From Phytophthora hibernalis (Eukaryota; Oomycota; Peronosporomycetes; Peronosporales; Peronosporaceae): a stretch of 64,000 bases of DNA. The stretch lies in the NCBI GenBank assembly GCA_012656075.1, contig JAAKBF010000171.1, forward strand, positions 682,001 through 746,000, given 5' to 3'. A program made the translations under genes and the position numbers. Positions 36,601-46,617 of the stretch are shown piece after piece; position 1 is the stretch's first letter, and each line of letters opens with the position of its first letter. The notes under the pieces were generated by a model. The model did no database searches and was not told the origin of the DNA. It saw only the letters and a program-made list of their open reading frames with translations.

Positions 36601-37004
36601 TGAGGCGGAGGCTGTGGCGGTTTAAGAGAGCCGGCTAGAGCCGCCGCCACGAGTCGCGACACCGGACGAGATCATGACTGGCAATGTCGGGCCACGTCGA
36701 GAGGAACTCGAATGGCCAAGTCGGAAGGCGTTCAGATAGGACCAGCTGCTCCTATAGCCAGCGAAAAGACGTCTGTCAGTGTCAACTTCACCAGAACTGA
36801 GACGGGGACGGGGACGGAAGGATACAGGACCGCGGACGCGGAGGGCCACCGCAGGCGCATGCGGCCACGGGACGCACTGGGACAGCCGGCCAGCCTCGAC
36901 CTGCCACAGAGGCTTCACATGGGGCACAACTCCAACATTAGGGGCTCAAGGCGGAAACGAACACTTGGGGATTTCTTCTCACCGATAGGCCGCTGCTGCG
37001 AGAG

Positions 37005-37950
37005 ATGCACGTGTGCAAAGCATTCAAGAATGAGCACAAGAAGAGTAGAGCGGCGAGGCGCCAGGAAGAGGCGAAGGTGGAACGGGCGGCGTGGCGAGAT
37101 GTCAGGTCTTTTCATGACCTTGAACGCACTTTCAGCTGCGTGACGCAAAACGTGAACGAATTTGGGAGCACCGAGGCTCACCACGGCGAATATTTGCGCG
37201 CGTTCAAAACGGATGATTGTCACGGACGGCAAGATGTGGTGTTTCTTCAGGAGACCCATGTTGAAGCCGAGGAGTCGAAGCACATGAGACAACTCTACGC
37301 ACGAACCTGGGGATTCAGGACGGGAGACGGTTGCGAGACGCTGTCTATCTGGCCGCCGTCGCAACAGAGGAAAGTCGGAGCTGCTGTCTTTCTCGACCCT
37401 TACGTGCACCTAACAGCCGCACGGCCTGCCTCCAGGAAGCGTGGAATCTCCACTTCATGGCCATTACGGGCCAGAACGCAGAAAGCACCTTTTTGCTCAT
37501 GTGCGTGTACGCCCCACATCAACGAGGCCGGCGGGAGGCCTATTACCGCCGCTTAGGTGACTTGGATCTTCCCCACTTGAACAAGATCATTGTTGGCGGT
37601 GATTTCAATTGCACTCTCGACGCAAGACTGAATAGAAGCTGGTTCCGCCGCGCTTCAGGGCATGAGTCACCCGCACTCGCCGATCTACTGGAGAAATGGG
37701 GGCTGGTAGACGCACTGTCGCCTCCGGACGACATTGACCATATGGGCATGATGGAGTACTACGACCTCACGCACACGTATCGGGACAGGCTCAGACGTGG
37801 CAGGAGGCCTCGGCACGACTCGATCGCTGGTATACATCGGCAAGTGTAGAGACTCAACGTACGGGCACCCGGGCAGATCATAGCGTGGTGAGACTTCATT
37901 TGATCTACCCACAGACCCTGTATGGGTGCGCAAACCATCGCGCGTGTACC
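37005..37950 (+). pseudogene. LINE AP-type endonuclease domain
   Basis: Key APE motifs occur in order: TQNVNEFG near 37145, DVVFLQETHVE near 37236-37268 with the catalytic glutamate, VGAAVFLDP near 37380, LLMCVYAPHQRG near 37495-37525, IIVGGDFNC near 37590-37612 with Asp and Asn, and RADHSVVRLHL near 37873-37905 with the final Asp-His pair. Frames change near 37430 and 37850. All catalytic blocks are still recognisable, so decay is mostly by frameshift. Confidence 0.8.
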
Positions 37951-38589
37951 CCCTCTCCGACAATAGCACAGGAGTTGGTGACGGCAGACATGACGTCCCG
38001 ACTTCAGGAGCTGTCAGATCTCCTAAACAATGGGGAGCTGGAGACATTCGCCACAGCCCAACTATGGGATCGGACGAAGACTGAAGTGCGCAAAGCAGCG
38101 CTGCGGTTCATCAATCAGCGCCGCAAAGTCTCCAGGGCCACGTACAAGCAGACATTGAGACGGCTACTACGGCAGGAGCAGCGTTTGAGGGAGGAAGCTG
38201 CCGGGTGTCCACCTTCTGTGGACTCACTCACTGACTCCTTAGACGCGCTGTCATTATCGACGGGACGAGGCGACACGGCGATGCAACGGGTGAGACTTGG
38301 GATTATCGCGTGTCTGAAGGCCAAGGCAGCACTGAAACAGCGGAGGCTGTGCCGAGAGGGAGGACGCCATGCTGGCAAAACATCCCGAAGGCTCTTCCGG
38401 CGGGTCAGCACCTAATATGCTGACAACGAGCTGCACAAGCTGTAGGCGGCTGCGGGGCAGGGGAACGAGACGTCCACGACAAGGCAGATACGCTTGCTGA
38501 CGCCTGAACGCCCATTTTCCAACAGCGTTCCTCAACGCCGGGTGCGAGGACCGAAGTGCTCCAATGGCTAGGGCCTAAGGACCAATATC

Positions 38590-39500
38590 AAGAGGTACCT
38601 GATGAACCCATTCACAGAGGCGGAGATAGCAGCGGCGCTGGGGGCCTACCAACGCGGGAAAGCATGCGGGACAGACGGTCTAAACAACGATTGGTATCGA
38701 GACTGCGGAGCTCCTTATCCCGATCCTGACCACACTGTACAACTGTTGGTACCCGAAGGGCATATTCCCCACCTCCTTCTTAGAGGCCGATATATTATGT
38801 CTACGAATGGGCGGGGTCTCACGACCCGCTCGACGTCAGACCGCTGGCGTTGATCGATACAGACTACAATGTCCTGACCCGCATGCTGGCTACTCGGTCC
38901 AGCAGAAAATTACATTGGATAGTGCACCCCAACCAGAATGGCTTCGTGCCCTTCCGGACAATTCACGCGACCGTCGACCTGTTCACAGCGACCCAACAGA
39001 CGACCATGATGGACCCAGCGATGGCGGTTGCACTTGCGCTGCTGTTGGACTTTCGCAAGGCGTATGACTCCGTCGACAGAAAGTTTTTATACGCAGTCTT
39101 ACTATGGCTCGGATGTCCGCGTGCTTATGTCGACGCGATCCGAGGGCTACATAAGGGCACAAGAGTGTGGTTTCTCGCGAACGGATTTCGCTCACGCTGA
39201 GTATCGGTCACCTGTGGTATCACGCAGGGATGCCCGCTCGACCCAATGATTTTATAGCTAATGTTGGAAGCACTGTACCGGCGAATTGATCACGACCCCA
39301 AACTATTGGGTGTGACTCTACGGAGCAAGTCAGGGGCGTTGAACCTCAAAGTGGGTGGATACGCGGACGATACGGCGACCTATCTCCGGACGATAGCAGA
39401 AGTGGGCATTTTAATGGCCATCACTCGGGTGTTTGCAAAAGCGTCCGGGCTGCACTTCAACGAAAGCAAGACCCTGGTCATCGCGCTCAACCTGCGGCTA
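38590..39500 (+). pseudogene. LINE reverse transcriptase domain
   Basis: The RT opens with FTEAEIAAALGAYQRGKACG (38605 on), the usual entry to LINE RTs. After a frame change, 38850-39200 holds NQNGFVPFRTIHATVDLF and the motif A block LLLDFRKAYDSVDRKFL near 39040-39090 with a catalytic aspartate. Motif B, GITQGCPLDPMIL, is near 39213-39252 and runs into an in-frame stop. Motif C, GGYADDTATYL, is near 39354-39386 and carries the ADD pair, and is followed by the thumb entry (GLHFNESKT). At least two frameshifts and one stop are present. Confidence 0.85.
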
Positions 39501-41120
39501 CCCCGACGATGGGGAGCTGCCAAGGCCGCTCAAGATACATGGGGTCTCCAAACTCGCTCGCTACTTGGGGCTCCAGGTAGGCAGCGTGCCGGATGCCGGC
39601 TACACATGGCACCTGGCCTGGTCGCAATTGGTGACCCGACTCGCGCTGGCGGGAAGGAAAATACTTACGGTGGACCAACGCAGTCTCGGCCATGGTGATC
39701 CCTAAACTGCTGTACATCGACCGGCACCAGTTGCCGTCGAAGAATATCGTTAGTGCGTTCCAGATGATGATACGAAAATCGTCTGGCACGCGCGTTTCAC
39801 GGGCAGCAACATTGGGGGCCGTGCGTGGCTGAACTGCCACGTGGCGGCACTTCCCAGAAAGCACGGCGGACGGGCAGTCCCAGAACTGAATATCGAACTT
39901 CTGGCACTCGCAGCGGTTACTGTCAACGCGTGGGCATTAGACGCGGACCCGGACGCGCTTGTGGTGGGGACCGTGCTGGCCGGGAGGTTCAGAGGTCGCC
40001 AGGCGGACATGCTATACGTGAGACCGAGGCACACTCCTCACTCGAAGCACGGGCAACGGCTCCGCGAGACGATTTGGTCCACATGAGCATACGTTTGCAA
40101 CACGTGTGGGGTAGACCCCGCGCCCATCAAAGCTGCACGGGTGTCAGCATAATGGCCCAATGGTGCTCAAATGGCTAGGACGTCGCTTTCAGATGGACGC
40201 CGCCTGCCTCCTCGGGGCACTACACAGCTTCTATCTGGAGACGGAAGCAGCGTACGGCACGTTATGCACGGAGTGGGTGCCATACATGGGAGCGGCGGAT
40301 ATGCGACTGTTCACCGAAAAGGGGGCAGTGGTGACACCTACCAAGCTGTGTTCTAAGGGGCAGCAACTGAAGGACAGTCTCCATTGGAAATGGCTCCGGT
40401 CGGGAAAGCTACAGATCACGGTACTTTGCCCGAAGGTCACGGCGGCCGTACGACGGCGGCCGTACGACGGCAAGCCGGCCAACTCATGCGGCTATTGCTG
40501 CTGAATTTCCCGCAGCTGACGATCCCGGGCGATCACACGGGGCTCGACAGATACGTCACAGCTGATGAAGGCCATGTGACGCTTCACCGCCAGCTCACGG
40601 AAACTCGCAGGTTGCAGCGTGTGGAGAAGGACCACAGGACGTTCACTGTGGGGCCGGGGATACGGACGAATCGAGACTTAGTGGACCAAATGCAATTGGA
40701 GGTGGGAGAAACAACGAAGGTCACGGCGGTGCACTCGCATCCACGGCTCGCGCGCATGGTATGTCTTTGGGCTGGGGACCACAGATAGAAGATCCCACGT
40801 CGTATGTACAAAACCATTTTTAGCAGGACGAGTTTTGATAAAGGGCGAGAGATCTGCAGAATTCAACAGGGCAAGTGGGGGCCGCAGAGGGAACCAGCAG
40901 CGGCGGGACTCGAGGCGTTGGCCTGGCAACGCATCCGACGGATAGTGGGCCTCACCCCATGGGGTGAGCAGATACTACGCAGGGTGAAACATCATGCAGC
41001 CTCGCTGTACAACCCAATCTCGGCGGTGCTTGATTGCCCGCACGAGGATTGCGTAAGGGCGAGCGGGTAGATCTACACCACGTTTTCTGGGCCTGCCCGC
41101 CGGCGCAGACACTGAGAGCT
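39501..41120 (+). pseudogene. LINE connector and Cys/His knuckle
   Basis: After the RT, frames give ARYLGLQVG (39560 region), AWLNCHVAALPRKHGGRAVP (39826-39885), a connector seen in many LINE ORF2 proteins, and further helical segments around 40160-40790. At 41035-41105 DCPHEDC and, in the next frame, HHVFWACPPA form a C-x4-C...H-x5-C knuckle of the type found C-terminal to LINE RTs. A 14-bp tandem duplication (CGGCGGCCGTACGA) at about 40443-40470 lies in the connector. Confidence 0.6.
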
Positions 41121-41459
41121 GTGCTGGCGACGAGATGGAGGTCGGCTGTCCTCACGCTCAGCAGCTACGAGTAGGTCATTTTTGCTTTGAAATTCCCGGA
41201 GACGCCCAAGGGCATCACCGGGGCGACAGGGCAAGTGAGCGCTGGTTGTTCAGACGAACAGGTGGAACTTCTGGGTGGCGTGGTGGAAAGGATGGCGGCG
41301 GCCTGCTGGAGTTTAGGAGCTGCGCGCTATCTGCTCGCGGTGTGGCGCTAGAGGAGTTGCTGAGATCGGCAACTCCTCTGCGGACTTTGATACTGCAAGA
41401 GGTGCACCGAAGACAGCAGTAAAACAACCGAGAGACGGGTATTCCACCCTGACACCACT

Positions 41460-42106
41460 GCAGTGTGCAAACGCATTGACAAGGCGGTTCCTCTCATCAA
41501 ACTCCGCCGCGGTCTCACAACTGACCGCCAAGTTAGGGCGAGAAGTGTTCAAAACGCTCGGGGAGGACTGGACAGGCCCAGACCGTCCGCTACCGCACCG
41601 GCGTTGTTTATTCCTGGTGTTCTTCGCTGGAGGAGCACGAGGAGAGCCTTCTCGTGGAGTCAGTGGCACGGTCATCGTTCGGGTACAGACGACGACGGGC
41701 GCGTACGCGACTCAGTACATCAGCAGCGCCATAAACGAGGGAAAGGGGTGGCGTCCGTAAAGACCACACAATTGGGGCTACTAAAAGGGATACGGTACTG
41801 CACCAAGGCGGCATGGAGCCCTACCCATGTGGTAGGCGACAACGCCGCAGTGATGTGACAGCGCGACGACCGCCCAAGGAGAAGCACCTCAGAGGAGTGT
41901 ACTGGAGGACGCGGCGTGTGGCGGATGAAGCGGCGGTAAACACATGGGTCACACAACCTCGGGAGTACAACAGGACAGCGACAGAGTTAGCGAATATGGC
42001 ACGCTCGACTGAGCTCACGATGGAATGGCAGGCTCAGGCGCCGACGCAGGATGAGTCGAAATGGGCCAACATTATGGACAGATTACCGAATGATGTCCGG
42101 CAGTGA
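41460..42106 (+). pseudogene. LINE C-terminal RNase H domain
   Basis: The frame ending at 41760 reads LFLVFFAGGARGEPSRGVSG, the RNase H opening in which the catalytic Asp of FDGGARGNPG-type motifs is replaced by Ala. Next come TQLGLLKGIRYC, then THVVGDNAAVM near 41820-41855 with the third-motif Asp, and TATELANMARST near 41975-42010 corresponding to the final block. The domain marks the element as belonging to an RNase H-bearing LINE clade (such as I, R1, LOA or plant-like L1). Frames change near 41760 and 41860. Confidence 0.7.
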
Positions 42107-42346
42107 TTCACTACGACCGACCAGACGGCCTCGTTGGAGACCGCGGACGGCACGGTGTAACTCTAGGTGCGGCGGTCGACAACCCTGTGTGAGCACAAAT
42201 TCGACCGCGACCACTCGCTGACAGCACTACTGGCGTCGGGCGAGAACGGGCATTAGGTGGCGTTAGCACAGACTAAATGACATTAATGTATCTCACTTCA
42301 AAATCAAATCAACACCACGATCTCTTCGTTCGATATTTTAATAATA

Positions 42347-42371
42347 CAGCAACGGACAGAATGCAACTGCC
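42347..42371 (+). repeat. Left terminal inverted repeat of the Tigger element
   Basis: 25 bp beginning CAGCAACGGACAG, preceded by TA. Identical to the reverse complement of 44002-44026. Confidence 0.92.
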
Positions 42372-42431
42372 AGATCTGTTTGAACAGAGGTACAATGCCA
42401 TTGGATAAAAAATATCATTGACGATTTGAGT

Positions 42432-43857
42432 TTATCTAAAATTTACACACTTGATGATCGTCTCCGGCTCAATTGCGTCCCACGCCTTGATCGTTCGCTT
42501 GATCGTCACCAAGCGCTTGTCCTTGGCGGTCTTCTTTGCACGTTTCTCTCCATCTCGCAGTGGTGGTGGTCGTTCTAGCATCCAAACGCCTTCAGCTTGG
42601 ATTTCAACGGCCCCATCACGCCAACATCCAAAGGCTGGCATACAGAGGTCGAATTTTTGGGTAGTGGCTGGAGGATGGTTAGCATCTCGTCTGCTAGAAC
42701 GTCCTCTGACTCCTCAGACACATGACAGTCGAGGCAGTCAACTAGCAGAAGCGAGGGGCCAGATATGTGCCAGTACAGTAAGGAGCGCAGGTAAAACAAC
42801 CACACGCGCGAATCCATCCATGCCTTCTTTTGCACTGTATAGACGTGCCCTGTATCACAGTATTTAAGAGCACAGTTAGAATATCAATCATGAAAATGTA
42901 GCCATGTATGAATACATACCTTTTGGGTAGGTTTGGAGCTCGCTCTGCTCGATTGTACCTCCCGGTTCGCCACGAACGATAAAGAGAAGAGGCAGCTTCC
43001 TACCGTCGGCACAAATTGTACAGACGGCGGTCAGCCGCGCCGAATGCTTCTGCTCCGCTGTAATAGATGCGGACTTACCTCTCTCTGATAGCATGGTAGA
43101 CGGTGGAGTGTCATAGTAAATGCCTGTCTCGTCGGTATTGTACACCTCACTGGCGTCGAATCCACTGTATCTCTTCTTAAATGACTGAGCAAACTCATCT
43201 CGAACGACAATAAGGTCCGATAGCTTCTCCTGTCCAGTGTAAGAGCAATGTCACAGTTAAATAGCACCATTACTACATATATGCCCAATACGACACTACA
43301 GCGTCAAATCCTACAATTGAAGAGCAGTTTACCTTGAGTCCACTGGGCGTACGCTGAACGAAGCCATATCGATAAGCGAAGCGACGAAGTAGCCGAAGCA
43401 GCGACTCGTACGCTGTCGCTGTGTCCTTCTTCCCCTGAATGTAGCTTTCAAGCCAATCTGGATACACGTCGCGTACGAAGCTCGCCATGGTTTTGGCTGT
43501 GAGCACCTCGCTGTCACGGCGGGTGTCCTTCATGAATGTTATCAACTCGATTCCAAAGGGAACAAACTCACGCCGTCCAGGGGTGCGGGACAGCGTTTTC
43601 TCGCTCCCTTTGTAGCCGAATATGTCGTCGGCAGACTTGCGCCAATCGTTGAGCGTCCATCGGGGAATTCCTTGCGTCCTGGCCGCCTCTCGCTCACTCA
43701 TGCCCTCCGTCGCGCGAAGCACCGCTCTCTTCTTCTTCATGCTGTAGTGCTTGCGATGTTGTTTGCCTGTACTAATCTGCGCACTTATTGCCTGCAGGGT
43801 CACTACCGAGGCGCTGGCTTCATCTGGGGGCTCTTCGATGCTGCTGGCTGCCTCCAT
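42432..43857 (-). CDS. Tigger/pogo transposase (HTH plus DDE_1), three exons, one frameshift
   Basis: Exon 1 is 43857-43333 (175 codons), with a helix-turn-helix near residues 50-75 (MSEREAARTQGIPRWTLNDW) followed by a CENPB-like DNA-binding region. Intron 1 is 43332-43230 (GTAAAC...GGACAG). Exon 2 is 43229-42920, with the first catalytic Asp in EVYNTDETGIYYD. Intron 2 is 42919-42850 (GTATGT...ATACAG, phase 1). Exon 3 starts at 42849, with the second Asp in LLLVDCLDCH and the third in VCQPLDVGVMGPLKSKL. The DDD triad is complete. Near 42585 one base is missing at GCGTTTGG, shifting the last 50 codons (ERPPPLRDGEKRAKKTAKD onward). With that base the protein would be about 417 residues, slightly short but normal. 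It cuts and re-inserts the element at TA sites. Confidence 0.88.
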
Positions 43858-44001
43858 TTTACCGACTGATAGCCACTGAATTGATTTCGGAGCCTGTGTG
43901 ATGATTGGTAGAAAAAACGTAAAAGCAAAAACTGATTGGCGGATTTAGGGACAATACGCAGTGTCTATGTTCCGAATCAGAGGGGTGGCAGTTAGCTTGG
44001 C

Positions 44002-44026
44002 GGCAGTTGCATTCTGTCCGTTGCTG
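44002..44026 (-). repeat. Right terminal inverted repeat of the Tigger element
   Basis: 25 bp, perfect inverted match to the left end, followed by TA at 44027-44028. Confidence 0.92.
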
Positions 44027-44028
44027 TA

Positions 44029-45070
44029 GCCACTAGATTTTTCGTTCGATATGTTAATAAAAGCCGTTAGGAAAATACAGTTAACAAAATAGAAGGCCAC
44101 TTATCACCATCTTAATTAATACTAGCCGTTAGTCTACCTTTTGCAATACTAGTATCCGCTTTCCACAGCTCCACTGCGACAATATGACTACGGTGGGCCC
44201 GCAAAGTCTGCGGCATATACGTTACGCTAAAGGAGCCATCTGATTTTCTCGTGGCAATCACCACACCTTCACGGAACCGCTGGCTTGCGAACTCCACACA
44301 ACCTCGCCTATGCAATGCGAATGCAACGGACAAGCGTACCCCCTCCTCGCATAGACGCTGGTCCTTGGCACGCAGTCCTTATCCATGGTTGTTCCGCTTG
44401 TTCAATGCGGTTTTGTTGCACCACTCAGCGCAGTGGACTCCGCGTGGAGACACCAGACACCGGCGCCATACACGTAGCCTTGCTTGGGATCGTAGATGTA
44501 CCCTATAGCATACAATTCTTCCCAAACCCAGGTCCGTTGGCATTCATACAGTGCAAATGTGGGGTGACTTTAGAGATTCCGATGTCCATTCTTTCCGCTG
44601 CTCGTTTCTTCGCTGTTCGAGCGTTCTGTAAAACCTGTCCTAATTATCCCGTCGACCATTTTGGAAATATTAATAAGTATTTGAAAATATTTTGTAAAAG
44701 GCACTCGGACAAGAGGTCGACCAACCTCCCAAAACGGGGGCATTGATCGATGCGCTGCAGCGTCTGGTATCCTGGAGATAGCGTGAAGAAACCCGCCGCT
44801 GACCAACACGATGTGCGTTGGTGCGTCGTCGCCTACTGTACATGTATGAGTGGGTGGCAACTATTAGTCACAGACTAAAGAATCGATCGAATTGCTTGAC
44901 GTGATGAGCGAGTGCACTGTGTGGGCTCCCTCTATCTAGACTGATCGCGAGGGCGAAGAGGCGATGCTCCCCGTGACCCTGTATGTCAGATCGTCAACCA
45001 ACTCCACCGAGTCAACACTACCGATACAGACCTATCGATGCTGCAATTGCGGCCAGGCACACGATCCATG
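44029..45070. other. Intergenic, with one copy of a duplicated fragment
   Basis: Most of this stretch is non-coding. The minus frame 44333-44112 (73 residues, RRGCVEFASQRFREGVVIAT at its start) overlaps a segment (about 44255-44380) that recurs at about 46455-46560. The other frames here (plus 44285-44746, minus 44860-44570) have no motif. Confidence 0.35.
44255..44380 (-). repeat. Duplicated fragment, copy A
   Basis: About 120 bp is similar in direct orientation to 46455-46560. Shared words are AACTCCACACAACC, GCCTATGCAATG, GAATGCAA and CAAGCGTA. On the minus strand both read close to VAFALHRRGCVEF (copy A) or IAFTLHRLGCVEF (copy B), so this is an old coding fragment of unknown family. The two copies bracket the pectate lyase. 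Confidence 0.65.
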
Positions 45071-45075
45071 TACTC

Positions 45076-45090
45076 TCATTTTCCAATTCG
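45076..45090 (+). promoter_or_regulatory. Oomycete initiator and flanking element of the pectate lyase
   Basis: TCATTTTCCAATTCG matches the oomycete core promoter: an initiator (TCA+1TTTYC) followed by a CCAATT-type flanking element. The predicted transcript would start at 45078, 66 nt before the ATG at 45144, which argues against the in-frame upstream ATG at 44964. Confidence 0.6.
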
Positions 45091-45143
45091 CGTTCTTCGC
45101 ACCAGCTCCTGCAACTACTACCCCGAGGTCACCTACTACAACA

Positions 45144-45929
45144 ATGGTCAGCGCTTTCTCCGCCGTCGCTGCCGCGATTATCGCCACTGCTGCCGTCGCC
45201 TCGGCAGAGTCCATGAGGTCTGAGGTCGCGTCCATGCCTACCGGCTCGTGGCCCTCGAGCAAGGGCAACGTCTACTACTCGGCGCCGTATACGGTGAAGA
45301 AGGGTACCACCTTTGACGGCGGCATGAAGACATACCAACGCAAGGACATCAAATGCAGCGGCCAGGAGGAGAGCGGCTCGAAGACGGCCGTGTTCCTCGT
45401 GGAGCCCGGCGCCACGCTCAAGAACGTGATCATTGGCAAGGACCAGATGGAAGGCGTGCACTGCGACGAGAGTGGGTGCACGATTGAAAACGTTTGGTGG
45501 GACGATGTCTGCGAGGATGCGCTGAGCATCAAGGGAGGCTCGGCTAGCAGTGTATCCAAGGTGATTGGTGGCGGCGCGCGCTCGGCCGATGACAAGGTGG
45601 TGCAGCACAACGGCCTGGGCACGGTGTCCATCGAGGGATTCTATGCTCAGGACTTCGGCAAGCTCTACCGCTCGTGTGGCACCTGCGGCGACAAATCTCG
45701 CAAGGTGACCGTCAAGAACGTGTACGCCGTGAATGGTAAAAAGAGCATCGTAACGGTGAACAAGAACTGGGGCGACCAGGCCACGATCGAGAACGTCAAG
45801 ATCAAGGGCAAGAAGGTCGACGTATGCGCGTGGTCGCAGGGCTCGACGTCGGGCGAGCCGAAGGAGCTGGGTGCCGGCCCGTCGGGCTCGCTCTGCAAGT
45901 ACTCGACCAGCACCATCCAGTATGTGTGA
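45144..45929 (+). CDS. Secreted pectate lyase, family PL3
   Basis: A 261-residue protein with an N-terminal signal peptide (MVSAFSAVAAAIIATAAVAS, cleavage near residue 20-22) and a mature beta-helix enzyme of normal PL3 length. Family features seen include GTTFDGGMKTY, LVEPGATLKNVIIGKDQMEG, then VHCDESGCTIENVWWDDVCE and VQHNGLGTVSIEGFYAQDF. The acidic cluster in WWDDVCEDAL is the calcium-binding/catalytic part of the family. Eight cysteines in the mature part suggest disulfides. It cleaves de-esterified pectin by beta-elimination outside the cell and is a plant cell-wall attack enzyme. The frame is uninterrupted with no intron. The start is chosen from the signal peptide and the initiator motif at 45076. 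It is isolated between a Tigger element and a hAT remnant. A product length near 260 and the Cys pattern fit Phytophthora PL3 paralogues. Confidence 0.93.
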   Translation: MVSAFSAVAAAIIATAAVASAESMRSEVASMPTGSWPSSKGNVYYSAPYTVKKGTTFDGGMKTYQRKDIKCSGQEESGSKTAVFLVEPGATLKNVIIGKDQMEGVHCDESGCTIENVWWDDVCEDALSIKGGSASSVSKVIGGGARSADDKVVQHNGLGTVSIEGFYAQDFGKLYRSCGTCGDKSRKVTVKNVYAVNGKKSIVTVNKNWGDQATIENVKIKGKKVDVCAWSQGSTSGEPKELGAGPSGSLCKYSTSTIQYV

Positions 45930-46220
45930 GCCGGCGGTTCTGCGGCTCCACTTCAAAGGAGTACCGACCAAACGAGCAAGCAAGCAATTCATCAAGTTAG
46001 CACAACCGTGTGTGTTGTCAGTCAGTCAAACATTCAGTAGATGTCGTATCGTTCTTTTTTAAAAATGCAAGCTCCTAGAGGAAGTTGAATGCCACTCGGT
46101 CCTCGTCTACTGCGATCTCTTAATTTAATTTGATTAGTCGAGTTGTCCACAACTTGTTACATGGAGTGTACAACTCTACTGCGTTAGGCGATTTTAATCG
46201 TATTTAAAAATACTTAAGTA

Positions 46221-46350
46221 CAGTGATCTGCTTCCTCAGCGAACACCTGATATATAGAGAATGCAAGTATATTTTATGTGACAGCCTTCTTTGTTTCGTT
46301 TTAATTGCTGTTTTAAAGTGTTGGGTGTTCTCTGAGGAAGCAGATCACTG
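46221..46350. repeat. MITE, 130 bp, TA-flanked, same family as 21128-21368
   Basis: The ends are inverted repeats of 27 bp with one mismatch, starting CAGTGATCTGCTTCCTCAG, with TA at 46219-46220 and 46351-46352. Internal words (TATATAGAGAATGCAAGTAT and TTTTATGTGACAGCC) are the reverse complement of the centre of the 21-kb copy. It is non-coding and would depend on a Tc1/mariner-type transposase in trans. It lies about 290 bp 3' of the pectate lyase stop. Confidence 0.88.
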
Positions 46351-46454
46351 TACACCTTACCGGTACGCTAAATTATTACTACTACTATAATACATATATT
46401 ATTATAATAGTAGTAAATCCCAACAGGAGTCTACATGTACGGATTTCCCAACAC

Positions 46455-46560
46455 CTTCAGGGAACCACTGTCTTCCAAACTCCACACAACCGAGCCTATG
46501 CAATGTGAATGCAATGGGCAAGCGTAAACCCGTACACAGACGATGGTGTCGTGACACGCA
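46455..46560 (-). repeat. Duplicated fragment, copy B
   Basis: This is the second copy of the fragment described at 44255-44380, on the other side of the pectate lyase, in the same orientation and about 75 percent similar by eye. Confidence 0.6.
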
Positions 46561-46592
46561 ATCCATGAAACTAAAGTTCTCTCTCCACTTAT

Positions 46593-46617
46593 CCGTGGCT
46601 CAGGGCCTGAGCCACGG
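46593..46617. other. Perfect hairpin-forming palindrome
   Basis: CCGTGGCTCAG-GGC-CTGAGCCACGG forms an 11-bp perfect stem with a 3-nt loop, just before the first conserved block of the hAT remnant. Confidence 0.85.

Larger units (their letters stand above)
31278..42110 (+). mobile_element. Decayed long LINE (APE endonuclease, RT, RNase H) with protease-like region
   Basis: A chain of plus-strand frame pieces spans nearly 11 kb in an order that makes sense for one non-LTR retrotransposon: a Pro/Thr-rich N-terminus and CCHC zinc knuckle (ORF1, 31.3-33.4 kb), an OTU-like cysteine-protease region (33.4-34.5 kb), a conserved-looking unknown region (35.2-36.4 kb), an AP-type endonuclease (37.0-37.95 kb), reverse transcriptase (38.6-39.5 kb), a Cys/His knuckle (41.0-41.1 kb) and RNase H (41.5-42.1 kb). 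Frameshifts occur every few hundred bases and there are some stops, so it is dead. No antisense gene or poly-A tail was recognised; the ends are approximate, and the middle may contain an insertion. Confidence 0.8.
42347..44026 (-). mobile_element. Complete Tigger/pogo DNA transposon, 1,680 bp
   Basis: The element has perfect 25-bp terminal inverted repeats (starting CAGCAACGGACAG) at 42347-42371 and 44002-44026, and is bounded by TA on both sides (42345-42346 and 44027-44028), the target site of Tc1/mariner/pogo elements. It holds one three-exon transposase gene on the minus strand with a single frameshift. Perfect ends point to recent movement. It sits just 3' of the decayed LINE and about 1.1 kb before the pectate lyase. 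A 20-bp direct repeat with one mismatch (TTCGTTCGATATTTTAATAA) lies outside the element on both sides (42325-42344 and 44042-44061). Confidence 0.9.

Noticed and set aside
37937..38415. Plus frame 37885-38415 as a separate gene
   Set aside because: It is the linker between the endonuclease Asp-His motif and the RT of the LINE, with a helical composition typical of that part of ORF2.
44964..45143. 60-codon N-terminal extension of the pectate lyase frame
   Set aside because: The initiator motif at 45076 falls inside it, and a signal peptide begins exactly at the ATG at 45144, so this is 5' UTR.
45129..45995. Minus-strand 288-residue frame antisense to the pectate lyase
   Set aside because: It is a shadow caused by the GC-rich third positions of the pectate lyase; it has no motif, and the plus-strand frame has a signal peptide and clear PL3 blocks.
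46380..46412. TAATA/TATTA-rich run as an origin or regulatory signal
   Set aside because: It is a simple AT palindrome next to the MITE, with no other support.
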